DNA of 64,000 bases from Calliopsis andreniformis (Eukaryota; Arthropoda; Insecta; Hymenoptera; Andrenidae): contig NC_135071.1 in the NCBI RefSeq assembly GCF_051401765.1, positions 16,160,961 through 16,224,960 of the forward strand. Direction: 5' to 3'. The position numbers and the translations under genes are program-made. Within the stretch, counting starts at the first letter, position 1. Every line of letters starts with the position of its first letter. Of the stretch, positions 1-12,200 are shown one piece after another. The notes beneath the pieces are model-generated. The model ran no database searches. It saw nothing but the letters and a program-made list of their open reading frames with translations, and was not told where the DNA came from.

Positions 1-2197
1 TAGAGATCATTCAGCGAGACGCCGGCACTTGTCAACTTGGGAAACGCTTTGAGATAACTTTGCATAAAGATGCAGCGGCATGAACAGGATAATGACGCGA
101 TATAGTTGCGCGCGCACGTCGATGAGCCCGCTCGCTAGGAGTCTGCTTGGATTATCGGACTCCTGCTCGATAATCTATCGCCTTTCCACGGCTGATTGAC
201 TCTTTACCATTGAATTGCAAGAGGCAGCACTCGCGTACCTTACGTACGTAACGTGGAAAGGAAAATAATGCGGGTAGGAAGATCGCTTGGACAATAATTA
301 CACAAGTTTCTAAGTATGTAGGTTGCTTGGAGAAGATACTAAACGAGTCAGCCTTGAGGATGAAGAAATTTTGAGGCGTATGTGGAAGCATTCTGTTGGA
401 AACTTAACAAATAATGCGAAAACGATCGTGATATCCTTAGAATTAGTAAACATATTTTGGTAGTTGTTCAAACTTTTGCTCAGAGAGTAAAGCAGAAGAG
501 TTGGAACTAGATATTCTTCTAGATCGCTTCACTGGCAAAAAATTTGAATACTTAAATACAAGGATATTTGAAAATTTGAGAACTTCAATGTTGAGAAACT
601 AGAAAATACACATATTCAAAATACTTAAATATTGTACCATTTAAATGCTATAATATTTTAATATTTTTTAGTCAGCAGTTAAACAAAAGTTATCAAATTG
701 ACACTCCCACGATTCAAGACTAAAACCAGAAGCTTAGTCCTTTAGCAATTCAAACTATTCCCTGGAATCATACCCCAAAAGTCCCCACTCATCAACAGGC
801 TTCCTCACCCAGTTAGTCTAGCCCCTCCAACATCTCAACTTCCCATATTTCGGAGTCAGAATCGGCCTCTAAATCTTCCGACTCCTCATTAACTCAAAAT
901 CACTGTGCGCTAGCCGCGCTCCCCAGCTAGGAACGTCCTTATTCGCGCCACCAAATTAGGTTCCCCAGCGGAACGGGGACCATAGAGGCGAGTGAAATAT
1001 TACAAAATGATCAGATCCACGGGCCGTTTCCACGAAGGGACACGAGGAAGCATCCGAGAGACGCGAGTACGCGGCTCCGAAAAATTCAAGGAGCTATTAA
1101 GAGAGAATCCCTCATAGCGCCCGCTACCGTTTCAAGATGATAATCTCGGGACGGCTACCGTAACCTAGGGCCCAGAGGGGCACTCTGGCCGATGACAGGG
1201 CCCCTGGTCGATAGATTTCGCCTCATAGCCAGTGAAATTTCGCCGTAGGAGGTCCGCCAGGTTGACACTATTAAAACGATACCAGACAATGGCCACTGGC
1301 CCGTTTTACAGGAATTCCCGCGATCGCAACTGTTGGGCCCTCCCCCGAGACGAGAGAGGGAGGTAGAATGTTTTAGAAACGAAGCGAACTCCTTTACCCG
1401 AGGCATTCTTAATCTTCATTAGTTCGTTTAGGATTTGCATACCAGAGGCTCGCTCGTTTATCTGATCGTGGGCAGCGACAAGAGTTGAAGGACCGTGAGC
1501 TTCACCGTTGTCCTTGCCCGATGATCCTAGGGGAGGTTCAGCCTCGTTTCGTTATTGCTGAAACGCCGTGATTGAGAAATCTTGATCTGCTTGGGCAGGA
1601 GCTAGGCTTGACAGTGGTTTCGTAAACTTTGGGGGACTGTCGATTGAGATGTTCGTATACGTCAGCGTTAAGATATTAAATTGGAATTTTATTGAGGTTG
1701 GGACGGCCAGGCATGATATACGAATTGTAGGGTTTTGCTACCGCCTCTTGATAGTGAAATAAACAAGTTATTGCTAAGAAAGTTATTACGGGAAGGAGAG
1801 AGAGGTTGCTCAGCGTGGTGCTATTAATTCCTTGAATGGAAGTTACGAATCTGTCCCATATTAATTTTTAATTAATTTGTCAAATTATTCTACCGACATA
1901 AAATAGTGTTGATTTTACTGCAAATAAGTCTAATAGAAACTGAAATATATTTCAGAATATTCTGATTATCGATTTTCGAAATTTGAGAAACAAGAATAGC
2001 TTGTCTCTTAAAGAAACTATTACTTTAGGAATTTACACAGATCCTGTGCTTTAACATAAGCGAGAAGCTACTTTCTCAAAGCCAAAGATCCCCCCTTTAG
2101 TAACGCAATTTTGGGCCTTACAATGTAGTCTCACCAAGTATTCCAGTTAATCTGGGAACAACGCTGTCGGCTCGATCGAAGGTTGGCGCACGTGAAA
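1..2197. other. Intergenic or intronic spacer, no gene recognised
   Basis: No open reading frame here looks like a real exon. Around 540-660 there is a loose run of the TTTGAATA/AAATATTCA type that recurs throughout the window. The short ORFs at 152-391 and 1155-1406 on the minus strand have low-complexity or arginine/serine-rich composition and no recognisable family. Confidence 0.5.
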
Positions 2198-2797
2198 TCA
2201 TTCTTTTAATCCGTCAGTGAGCGACGTTCCCTCGGTGAAAGTTCTGCATACAGCACGGTCCCCGGTTATTAGGCCCACCCAATCAGTGCTTAATCGTGAC
2301 CTAACCTCCAGCGCGGACCGCTTTGGGAAGCGCATCGAAGCGAAGGGGGCCAAGAAGGTCAAGCTTAGCCCTGAGACGCTGAGCCTCACCTTATCGCGCT
2401 CCCTCGTCCGGGTGGCCTACTCGGCCTTAATTGCGGGCCCATATCACGATCCAATATGGCCGCCCACCGCGAGTATTAGACCCCATGGCGAACGTCAACG
2501 TCCGCTTTATGTAAGAAATACGGTATATCGTGGCATCGGACGCCCCGTCAAGGACAGCCGTGACCAGCGCAGAAATTACGGTCCCCAGCTGTTCCAGCGG
2601 GCCCCAAACGCGCGCCAAATTGCCCGACCAAGTGTCTTCAACGAATCCACGGATCGACACAGAAATCCATCGTCTATGGAATCGAATAACGTGCAGATCA
2701 CAGGCCAGATCAATTTATCGACGCCCTTGTAGATAATCTCGGGGAAAAATGGCGCGGGCCCAATGAGTCCCGCGATTCCATTTGCAGTACATCACTC
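2198..2797. other. GC-rich, ORF-dense island with an unassigned minus-strand ORF
   Basis: Base composition is clearly more GC- and CpG-rich than the flanks, and several frames stay open on both strands. The most protein-like frame is on the minus strand at 2576-2791 (71 codons then TAA). It has many hydrophobic and aromatic residues, including the segments FFPEIIYKGVDKLIWPVICT and SVDSLKTLGRAIWRAF. No in-frame ATG or convincing splice acceptor frames it, and no family was recognised. The 171-codon plus-strand frame at 2217-2732 starts from GTG and looks like a chance ORF. The island may be a conserved noncoding element, a promoter island or an unrecognised exon. Confidence 0.3.
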
Positions 2798-3049
2798 GAG
2801 CGTTCAGCGGTAATGTAATCTACTGTAGGAGATGATGGTTATTCGAGATAAACACGCAGCACGGTCTTACCTCTCGGTTTCCGGGCAAAAATGCGACGAT
2901 TCGATATACTACGTCTGACGTTCATTTTTCATATTCACCGATTGTCAAGGACGCACCGTTGGAAAATCGGCCGGGAGCCAGCGTCATTTATCAAACGGAG
3001 TCCCTTCATCGTGTAACGCCTTGAAAAATGATCCTTATCTCCTTGGCCT

Positions 3050-3074
3050 TTCTCTCTCTCTCTCTCTCTCTCAC
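3050..3074. repeat. (TC)n microsatellite
   Basis: An uninterrupted run of about twelve TC dinucleotides is followed by a broader pyrimidine-rich tract up to about 3110. The flanking 2.8-4.4 kb stretch has scattered short ORFs on both strands but nothing recognisable as a gene. Confidence 0.9.
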
Positions 3075-4421
3075 TCTTTCCCCCCCTCTCGCCCTATCTC
3101 TCAGCTCGCCTGTGCATTTCACCATTCCTCTATCGGCAATCAGGTAGCCGCGAGTGTCTCAATCTACCTCTCTCGCTGAGACGAGACCCCTTCTCTCCCG
3201 TGGCGGAGAGAAAGAGAGATTCGCCGCGCGATGCGGTCGAGTACGCGTGACCCGTCACTTTTCCAGATCGGTAACGCCGATTCGTGGACCCCGACGTACG
3301 GGGATTTCCACTCGTGCGCTTCGTTTTCTTCGTCAGGTAGCCACCATTAGTCTCGAATATTCCCGATGGCATGCCGATCTGGCATAACCGTTTCCCTCCA
3401 GGGACGATAGCCGATCCCTCGTGAAACCAATCCGCGTCTGTCAGCATCGACGTTCTTATCGGCGACGTGATTAATTATTTTCACGGTACCCATGCGCCAC
3501 TTGCTAGCTCCCTTTCCTCCTTCGTCTCAACGTACTGGTCAAGCTTCGGGCAGCTTCACCGTCGATGCCTCCCTACGTTTATAGAAGGTTTCAGAATTCT
3601 GAAGTCAGCCCTGTCCAGAGGAGCAAGAACTTCACGATAAATGTGGGGCTGGAGGAGATTGCAGGTCCATGTCTTGACAGCGTGAAGCGACAATTACCTG
3701 CGCGCGATCGGCTGAATGAGTCGCTGCTGGGAAGCTGGTTCGCGGGATTCTCAGTGGATGGTCCGTTTAGCTGTCGTTACGCGTGTCATCGCGGTGGCCG
3801 ATGTTCGGGATAACAAGTTCGTGCGTCCTGACGCGATCATTATCTGTGTGTTCCTCGAAGGGACGCTGGGGCCTAGTGGAGCAGGAGTCGGTAACAGATA
3901 TTTCCACCGCCATTTTCGTGTCCCCTGGCTCCGGGAAATCCTCAAGAACAGGTTACCTTGTGTTCCAATTGGAGAACCCTAACGAGTCATCGCTCGTTAT
4001 CAGTCGACTCGAAACGCTCATGAAATTCCGCGAATTTTCATAAGCCCTTACTCGCTGGAGTGCCGCGACAAACGAGAATTCCTGTTCCCAAGCGGTAACG
4101 AGGCAAGTACATCGTAGTATCAGAGGTTATCTGAACGAGGCCAGTGTCACCGTTTTCGCGCGCAAGCGAACCGAGGCACCCGTGTTAACGTCACCGAGCG
4201 ACATAACAGCGATTCGAGAGCGAAGGTACAGATACAATCACGGACGTCATCGGGATGAGCAATCGGTCCAGGTGGACGTAATGAGGGCTAAGTGTTCTTC
4301 CATCACACGCGTAACTCGGCCACCTGCGAGCACGGGATCGTCGGTGTTTCGCAGCGGCAGATAACCTGGGGGCTGTTGTGATAGCTCCAACGGAGTTCTG
4401 TGATAACCGTGCCGCGTCAAC

Positions 4422-4494
4422 TCCACCACCACCACCACCACCACCACCACCACCACCACCACCATCGTGACCACCACCACCACTACCACCACCA
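4422..4494. repeat. (CCA)n trinucleotide repeat
   Basis: About fourteen perfect CCA units are followed by an interrupted tail of CCA/CTA units. Depending on frame and strand it would read as poly-His, poly-Thr, poly-Pro, poly-Val or poly-Gly. This explains several overlapping low-complexity ORFs here. None of them has splice or family support, so the repeat is not treated as coding. Confidence 0.9.
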
Positions 4495-5260
4495 GCAGAG
4501 CACCGCGTCGAAGCTTTTCTCTGACACACGTGTACACGAGCGGAGGAATCGGTCACAACCACGGGAAAGGAGGAAGCGAGAGAGACAGAGACAGAAGGGA
4601 AAGTTGGAGAGAGGCGGACAGAGCCCCGGGTGCAGCTGCAATTTCGCGTGCTGCACGCATGTCGAATAGCCAAGAGGGGCGATCAAGGCAAACGCACCCT
4701 GAAGGACTGGGCGACGAGAACAAACTAGCCTCCGAGCATTGGTGGCCGTTCCGTTCGCTTCTCGGCGGCCTCTCAGAGAGTCGAAGAGAAGTCGCCCAGT
4801 TATGGCTACGCCTGCTACGCCAGAAGAGGCGGTTAACGAGTCTAATTAGCGACGAAAACGAAAACGAGTTTGACCCTTTTTTCTCTCTTTCCCTCGCCCC
4901 GCCAGCCCTCGTCGCGTCTTTCTCCCTTAAACAGCGCCCCCCCGTCTGTACCCCTCCTACTCTGCTCCCTTTCCTTCTCCGCGAACGGGGCTCTCCTTTC
5001 CTTCCTCTCACCCTTCCGCCTCTCCTTCGTCTCCTTTCGTCCTTTCTTCCTCGGCCTCCTCTGCGATCTTTCTCCGCCTTCCTTTCACATCCGACTCGCT
5101 GCTTCTTCTTCTTCTTCCTGTGCTGTTCTCTTCGTTCCCTCTTTCGCGACGGATCGTAGCCCCACAGACCCAGCCTGTCGGCTTCCTTTTTTCCCGCGGA
5201 AACGAAATCAGGTCAGTGGGACGCACGAAGGGAGGTCGAGCCTGACGAGACTTTAATTTG
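4495..5260. other. GC-rich, strongly strand-asymmetric pyrimidine tract
   Basis: The plus strand is dominated by C and T between about 4,870 and 5,200, giving Ser/Leu/Pro/Phe-rich frames on one strand and Arg/Glu/Lys-rich frames on the other. A 230-codon plus frame (4467-5159) is therefore open by composition. There is no recognisable domain. It could be a long 5' UTR exon or a regulatory island of a gene to the left, but nothing proves this. Confidence 0.4.
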
Positions 5261-5488
5261 CGTGCTTGAGCTGATTACGCTTAGCCCGCTCCGACCGCCG
5301 TCGTGAAATGCGGCCTCCGCTGAGACCATGACGAGGGAGCGGCTTTTCGGTTGATGCTACACACGCGTCTGACCACGTGTTTGGTGCTCAACCTTTGGAC
5401 ACTATAGTGGGATCACTGCGTTTGTATTAACTTTACGTGCGCTACTGGTCATTGTTTTTTATAATGGAATTGCAGTATGTTGTAATAT

Positions 5489-5547
5489 TAACCTTTAACT
5501 GGTGACGTCAAATGAGACTATAAAGTGACATCACCAGTTGAAGATTA
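5489..5547. repeat. 22-bp inverted repeat (hairpin) containing a CRE palindrome
   Basis: The left arm (5489-5510) and right arm (5526-5547) are reverse complements except for three transition differences, with a 15-base spacer. The left arm contains the full palindrome TGACGTCA, the CREB/ATF site. The right arm carries TGACATCA at the mirrored position. This could be an old foldback element, a structured RNA or a pair of bZIP sites. Confidence 0.75.
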
Positions 5548-7288
5548 GCCCTATAGTAGATCAAAATTAAGTCAGGGTCATTAAGAGTCACTCAAATTTC
5601 TAAGAATTTGCAGAATTTGACAATTTGCTGTCCTGTAACTTTTTGAAGGATTTGAATATTTAAATGTTGGTATGTTTGAATACTTCAATATTCGAAAATA
5701 TTGAAGAAAGATATTGGAGAAAGCTATTTAGGTCCTTAAGCATCCCCATCATGGTATGGTAAGGATTAAGGGTTGAAACAGTTGCAGTTGGTACTAATAC
5801 AAATATTGCATGCATTACTAGAGTCAGTATCCATAAACGACACTTCGACCCAATATCGAGATGCAAACTAGTTCGCCGCATCCCAGCGGTGCACTTGAAC
5901 TCGATAGAAAAAGAGAAGCCAGAGAAGGTGGCGATTGGCATCGCAAACGACGGAGAGCGAGAGTAAGGTTGAGCGGAAGAAGTCGAGAGTGGCCATTAAT
6001 TAAAAGGAGCATAACGACCTTAAGCTTCGTTAGCATACCCGTGGGCGGTGTCCTAAGACATTCCGTTTGTGCGGTATTCGGGGACTAAACTGAATCTTGT
6101 CTTTCATTCTCTCTATTCCCCCTGTGGCCACTCTCTTCTATCTCCACCAAGGATTTTTAATTCCACCACAGAGTTATCGCATCGCATCGACTCGAAATTG
6201 AGCCATATCTCCCGTCATATTTTCAACCCTGAACAATTCGAGACCCTGGACCAAAGACTATTACAATTTGTCTTCCCCTTAATGAAACGATAACATTACT
6301 TACGTGGACGCCGATTTGTAAAGGAGCTTCTCGCCGCAGAATCGAATGAAAGGGATTGACGAAAGAAATGAAACAGCTTGCATACAACAATCGACTTCTA
6401 CTTCGGCTGATTCGAGTCACAGATAGATCGCCGGTGGATGCAGCTGTGAGTAGCAACTCGTTTCATTTTTAAGATAATCGCTGTAAAAGAGACAAAGTTC
6501 GGTGCGGCGCGGCACGACCGTCGAGGCCCCTCTAATCGAGATCGTACTCGCCAGTAGTATTTTTTCGACTACCGCGCACGGCTTGATTGAGCTTCGGTGA
6601 AAAGCATTCAATTTATACGGGAGATATCTTGATCGGAGGGCGAGCGAAGAATGTACCTTCATTAAGCTGGGTTCGACGAACACGGTTTCGCTTTCGGTCG
6701 AAACCGTCCAATAATAACATTTTTTCGTAGAGACCTAGGAGTCCTCTGGGATGCCTTAAAAATTTGTTTAACGACGCCGAAACCCTTTGAAATAGCGCGG
6801 CCGATCAATAGCTAACCACCGAACAATACATCTTCAGTTGCTTCCTTAGCATCTCACCGCCGCTTCTGGAACTTCCATCTCATATCGTATTCAAAAAATG
6901 ACAGGCCTTTTGAAAATGCTTGCTCGTTATTGGACTCAACAGTCGCGAACCAATGGCGAAGATTTTTGGTAGAAGGAGAGCAAGAGGAGAAGAATTGAAC
7001 TCCATAAAGAAAGATAGAATTTCGAAAGATAGAAAGAAAGAACTTAATGCAAATATCCCCATACCTAAACGCTTAAAATATCAAACATCCCAGTGAGCAA
7101 ACAGCCTAAAAGTCCTAAAACTATACGTCCCCATACTCTAATCATGAGGTCCCAGAAACTGAGGACACTGTTTCACGACACCACATTTTATTTTCAATTA
7201 CATTCCTTAATACTTTAGAATCGAAGCTTAAAATTGAATAAAATTAGTGTTCAAGTATTAGGCCACAGTCAACTACCGGGACATTTAC
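5548..7288. other. Spacer, no gene recognised
   Basis: Mixed-composition DNA with short ORFs only. A small cluster of TTTGAATA-like words lies at about 5,645-5,715. No coding family, RNA gene or transposon was recognised. Confidence 0.5.
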
Positions 7289-7944
7289 CTTACAGCCCAC
7301 AGAGCCACTCCAGCACCTCGACAGGTCCCTGGCAGATGTCCAGCTCACCACCCACGATCCCAGAAGGCGAGCAAAAGTTCGCCAGGTGATTCCCAGTGCT
7401 CCAATACGATTCGACCGAATCGTCGATCTCGAGAGTCACGAAGCCGTGGAATACTCTGGAACGGATGCAGGCCGGCCGATGCAAAGCGTCCTCGCAGAAA
7501 CATTGTCGGCACGGAGCTGTCGTCGCGCTGGAGGAGCGCTCCGTTAGTTCGAGAGCCCGTTGTGTCTGGCTAACAAGTCGACCCTCGTGGCCCCTCGAGG
7601 GTGGTCGGCCCCGGGAGGTCTCCCGATCACGCGCCTCGGTATCGGCTACTCGGACACGCCCGCGGTCCGTCATCCCATCATCCACGCTCGAGCTTGGACA
7701 CGACAACCGGCGCGGCCGTCCTGCACGAAGGAAGATGATATCCAGCGGACGGAGCAGGTACCACGGCCGCGCATCCTCCACCGCGGGAGATAGGATAATG
7801 TTCCGCTATTTAGACGATGGAGCTCACTTCGAAATGCCCGCAGCCACCCATGGAGAGCCTAGCGAATCCCTCGGGGCTGAGCACGCCGATCCACGAGTGT
7901 TACCATTGCGTCGATCTGTGACCGAGTTCTGATCGGCGAGTTCG
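7289..7944 (-). CDS. Tentative two-segment cysteine-containing gene fragment
   Basis: On the minus strand, 7527-7289 is open and ends in TAA at 7292-7290. It contains a CxxCxC motif (CRQCFC) and several further cysteines, with the readable stretch EIDDSVESYWSTGNHLANFC. A candidate acceptor (CTCCTCCAG, with a CTAAC branch-like word about 18 bases upstream) begins it at 7527. A candidate donor (GAA|GTGAGC) at about 7830 closes an upstream open segment reaching to about 7,944. Joining the two keeps the frame and would create an N-A-T glycosylation-type triplet at the junction. No start codon, signal peptide or upstream exon was found and the family is unknown. A second donor-like site (AG|GTAAAT) follows the stop. 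A long plus-strand ORF (7396-7932) overlaps it and is judged a shadow. The whole call rests on splice-site inspection. Confidence 0.25.
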
Positions 7945-8331
7945 TTCTTGGGGTTCGTTAGGATTCGAGGAATTAGGGGATTCTCAGTACCTATTCTTTA
8001 TTTTTTTATTTAGATTCAAGGCTGAGGCAGATTGATATCTTTTGTAATTTTTGTTTTGTATTATTTTTGGTGATTAAAGGGGTCTTCTAGTTGAGAGGTC
8101 GATAAATAGGGACTTTTTTCAGGGGAATTTTTTTTCTGGAACCTAGATATCTAAACTGCACAGAATTATACAGTGGGATGAAATATTTTAGAATTTAGCT
8201 TTTGGACTTATTCTGTTCTCCAGCTCGCCGATTCAGTTGATGGCCAGTAATTTAAAATTAGATAGTAGCTAACAAATGAATTGCTATCTACATATGATCA
8301 TCTGCTTACGAAGTAGGACAATTTGCTATTT

Positions 8332-8479
8332 AGGCTGCAGTTACAGTGGTTGCGTTTTCAGATGAACTGATGTTCTGACGACTATGTCCGATCTTATCTG
8401 GCTTGTACGATAAATAGTTGAGGCATATTCCTCAGAACATCAGTTCCTCAGAAAACTCAACCACTGTAACCACAGCCTT
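8332..8479. repeat. Long imperfect inverted repeat, about 49-bp arms
   Basis: The left arm 8332-8380 and right arm 8430-8479 are reverse complements with only a few mismatches, separated by about 49 bases. Both share the core words CAGTGGTTG / CAACCACTG and GAACTGATGTTCTG / CAGAACATCAGTTC. The arms would fold into a long near-continuous stem of roughly 148 nt in all. It has the size of a foldback MITE or a long pre-miRNA-like hairpin. No terminal target-site duplication was established. Confidence 0.8.
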
Positions 8480-8534
8480 ATGCAATTATCGCATGTGATT
8501 CAAATGCACCAACCACTGGCTGCATAAGAGCAAC

Positions 8535-9250
8535 TCAGATCCTCGCTCGCTCTATCTCCCTCAAGCCCAACGTGATACACCTGGCACAACCTAGCCCGAT
8601 CGCCTTTACCCTCCTCGATCCACTCGAAGAAAACCGATTGCAGAAATGCGTACTCGAGCAGCGAAACGCGAGGCCCGTCGAATCCTCAAAGTGCATCGAG
8701 CCCCCCAGGGGGGGCTGGCAAGAACGTTCCTCGAAGATCTCGAAAACCTGACTTCTCCCACATGCGTGCGTTCGAGCACTCCCATCGATATTCTCCCCTT
8801 TCATCCGCGAAAAAAGGCGACGACGACGACGACGCTTTCCCACGTGATCCAGCGAAACGAAAGAACCATGGCCTCTCTTTCTCTCTTCACGTCGAGTGGT
8901 CCGTCGATCGCGAGAGCTCATTGTTTCACGGCACAATAATGGGCCCGCGTTTCGCTCGCAGCGGCAGGACAAGTGTGCGAAAAGCCGAGAGGGCGCCGTT
9001 CCACGGAAAAGAAAACGAAGGCGTGCGTGAGCGTGCGCTAAGGGAGGGCACAAGCGGAGGATCGTCGGACAAAGAGTGCGCAAAACACACAAACAGCCGG
9101 ATTGCAATAATGGATGCGTGTTGTACAAATACGATATCGGCTCGAGGGGGACGCCGCGGGCACGTGACCCTTTCAAAGGGACTTGGAATATAACGAACAC
9201 CCCCAATGGCGTAACCCCCACAGGGGGCACGCTCCGAGCTCGTGTCCTCC
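8535..9250. other. GC-rich, ORF-dense island
   Basis: Frames are open on both strands for 100-230 codons, but all are biased (Arg/Ser-rich, Asp run from a GAC repeat near 8,820). No domain, signal peptide or splice structure was recognised. Two G-rich/C-rich palindromic spots occur at about 8,701-8,717 and 9,211-9,220. Probably a CpG-rich regulatory or untranslated region. Confidence 0.4.
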
Positions 9251-12200
9251 ACCAGTTAGCGGGGTTAACTTACAAGCCTCCACCGCTAATACGTGCTGGA
9301 ATATGCTTTTTTTTCTACTCGTCTTGCGTCCCCTACTGGAGGATACTTTTTTTCCCCTGGTACGTTGTTACTAGCTAGTGAGGACAGTTAGATCGGTCTC
9401 GATTATTAGACCTCGTGTGTTTCCTAATTTTGGGAATATTGATTCGGGAGAGATTTGTTACTTGAAAGGCGTGTGAAGGGAGACTCGAATTCTGATCATT
9501 GACAAGTTGAATGGAGTGCTACTGATATTTGGTAGTCAATCGTGAGGTCTAAAATATTTCTATTTAGGGATTATGTGTACTCAGTATCGCAGGGTTTCGT
9601 AGTAGTTTATATCTATTAATAATTCTCTAACAGCATCTGCACAGGATTTCTCTAACATATGCTCGAGGGACTTCGTTTCAAGACTAATGAATGGTAGATG
9701 AAGGAAAGCTATTAATCTTGCTAATGGAAATATTGAGTTCTAAGAAAGTTCATGGAATCTCTTCAATGGATCAATATGAAGGATACGAAAATTATCATGT
9801 TTCACACATATTAAATATTAATTAAACATTGACACGTTCGCCAGCAAGTAATTTTTCTACTTATTTTACGTAAACATCTGAATAGGGTTCTGGTCTTCGT
9901 TAATGGTCTACTTTAATTAAAAAATTACAAAAATTAACATATTCATCGTGTTACGACGCAGCTCTAAAAAACAATAAATTCAGAGTAAACGAAACAAGAA
10001 TCAAAAAATACATTATAACACATTAATAATCAATACTCTACGCTAGTGTAGCTTGGAGGTTCACAAATGTTAAATTTCATTTACTAAAAGCTCTTCAATA
10101 AAACACTGCAACTTTAACCTATCGGTCACTAGCTTTAAATAACCACCAAAAAATCGTGTTCAGACGTAAAGGTGCAATCTCCACTTCTGATGTCGAAAGT
10201 CCGATTCCTTACACGATTCCCGATAAATCACGCCGCGGACAATTAGTGAGAATGCGCGGCACGATTTGCGGCGACACGTCGGAAGTCCGTACTTAGGATA
10301 CCAAACGATAGCAATTCGGGACTCGCTAAAGACACGTGTCGAAATAAACCGCGTGCCTATAATAGCTTCTGAATTGCACGTACACCCTTCCCTATTCCGC
10401 CCGTCTGTTGCGTGTCACGCCCCCCTAGCCGGGGCTAAGGGTGAAACGTGACGTTTTTATCTGCGCGCGATATCTGGGACGTGTGTCACCGATACTGTGA
10501 TTCCTGGCAATACTGGTAAGCGATTTCCGTACATGGTTGCAATTTAATGACGAACACAGATCGATTGGAACGCTGTTCCATTTGATTCGGGGTTGACGAA
10601 TTTGTTTATTTTCAGCTTGAGGAGAAATGAATATTACAGATGGAAATTTACAATTTTTTGGTAAGATGATAATTAAGTAGTTTCTTGGGAGATCTTTGAG
10701 TTAGTGTTACTTGAGAAATTGGAAGAATAGTAATGGTATATGTTTCTATTTTCTAAATTGCAAGAGTAATAGGGTGATTAATGTAATGTTATAGTGTTTA
10801 TTATTTTTTGCTATATTTTGGTTCTCTGAATATTCTAATAATAGAGCATTCCCATGTCATTTCATCGAAGAGAATAAATATATAGAACCGATGGAAGTCG
10901 TTGCTTGTCTGGCGTGGACTAATTTTGTCACATCGATCGATAGTAATTGTTTGGACAATCGGGAAATAAGTTGATGTTGAAACGCGTCATCGTGTAGGTT
11001 TTTTATTTACACATCGCTACGCAAATTGACGTGTGAAGTGCGCACTTGTGTCTGACAGGGCGGCCTCTAGAGCTAGTGACGCGAAGGTTTCGAGTGAAAG
11101 AGCCACTGCAGGGTGTCTCTTGTCAGAGAGAAATTATCGATGAAAATTGAAAATCAGACACTCACGGTTTCGAGTGTTACGTAATTAGATTGAAATAACC
11201 AAAAGCGTACGTGGGATGTATTGATTGATACGTACAGCTTATACAAGACTTTTGTTTTAATTTATTCCAAAACATTTGTCAAATATATGTCTATGCATGG
11301 TATTTTTTGAGAATGATATTTTTCTGCAGAATATAAAGATTCTGCAAAAATTTGGTAGGGCAGTTTTAATTGGATTCATTTGATTATACGGTTGAATAAT
11401 CCAGAAGAACTGTTTTCGATAAATCAGCGTTAAATCTAATAAAATATGCACTCGCGAGCACTGTAAATTGCAATTTGCAACTCTGCAGATTTTTTATTAC
11501 GGTGGTACGTATGGTTGAACAATTTTCGAGTATTGAAACGTCCGTGCGGATGTGCAGCAAAAATATTCGATATGTATAAAGTACATACCCTCTTCGATTT
11601 TCTATCTTATTTATCTATAATATCTCATTTAAACTAAATGATATAATGAAATTGAATAAAATATGTATTACGGATAAAAAATTGGTTTGAATCCTAATGA
11701 AAAGGTAATCAAGTCGATAATATTGTCGATAAAATACGACCTACTGCATCCTACTTTATCGACTACATTATTTACTGTTTTATCTTGAGAGGAGACAATC
11801 CATAAGGAGACATCTCTACGACAGACGAGTTACTGTATACTCGTCTGTGATTTCCTGTCGGTATTATAATTTTAATTTTCACCACTACACCCGAATTATT
11901 ACTACTAGTATATAGGAATATCTGCTCTTTATATAACAAATTTTTGTTACACCCTTTTGCACAATGATTAATTACTAATCATTGCGCAAGTAAGCTGCAG
12001 AAGTTTTTCTCTAAGTACCTACGCGAGTTAACTTAGCTTAGCATAACTTATGTATCTTAATTTATGCTTATCTTTAACTCTGTGGTTTATTTATTGCATA
12101 TTTTTTTATATATATTATTGTCATAAGTCGAAAGTAACTTAGTGTAATTAACTTAGTTAACTTAATTACATTAAGGTCTTAATTATTACCTAACATTATG

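Noticed and set aside
2217..2732. 171-codon plus-strand ORF
   Set aside because: It begins at GTG, has no recognised domain and overlaps open frames on the other strand.
4467..5159. 230-codon plus-strand ORF beginning with a poly-Thr run
   Set aside because: It stays open because of the CCA repeat and a long C/T-rich tract. The protein is Ser/Leu/Pro/Phe-rich with no domain and the opposite strand is equally open.
7396..7932. 178-codon plus-strand ORF
   Set aside because: It is the arginine/serine-rich shadow of a more protein-like minus-strand frame.
9211..9226. CTCF-like core CAGGGGGCAC
   Set aside because: Only the core fits and the CCA part of the consensus is not matched.
8535..9230. 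231-codon minus-strand ORF and 143-codon plus-strand ORF
   Set aside because: Both are composition-driven frames in a CpG-rich patch, with no motif, signal peptide or splice structure.
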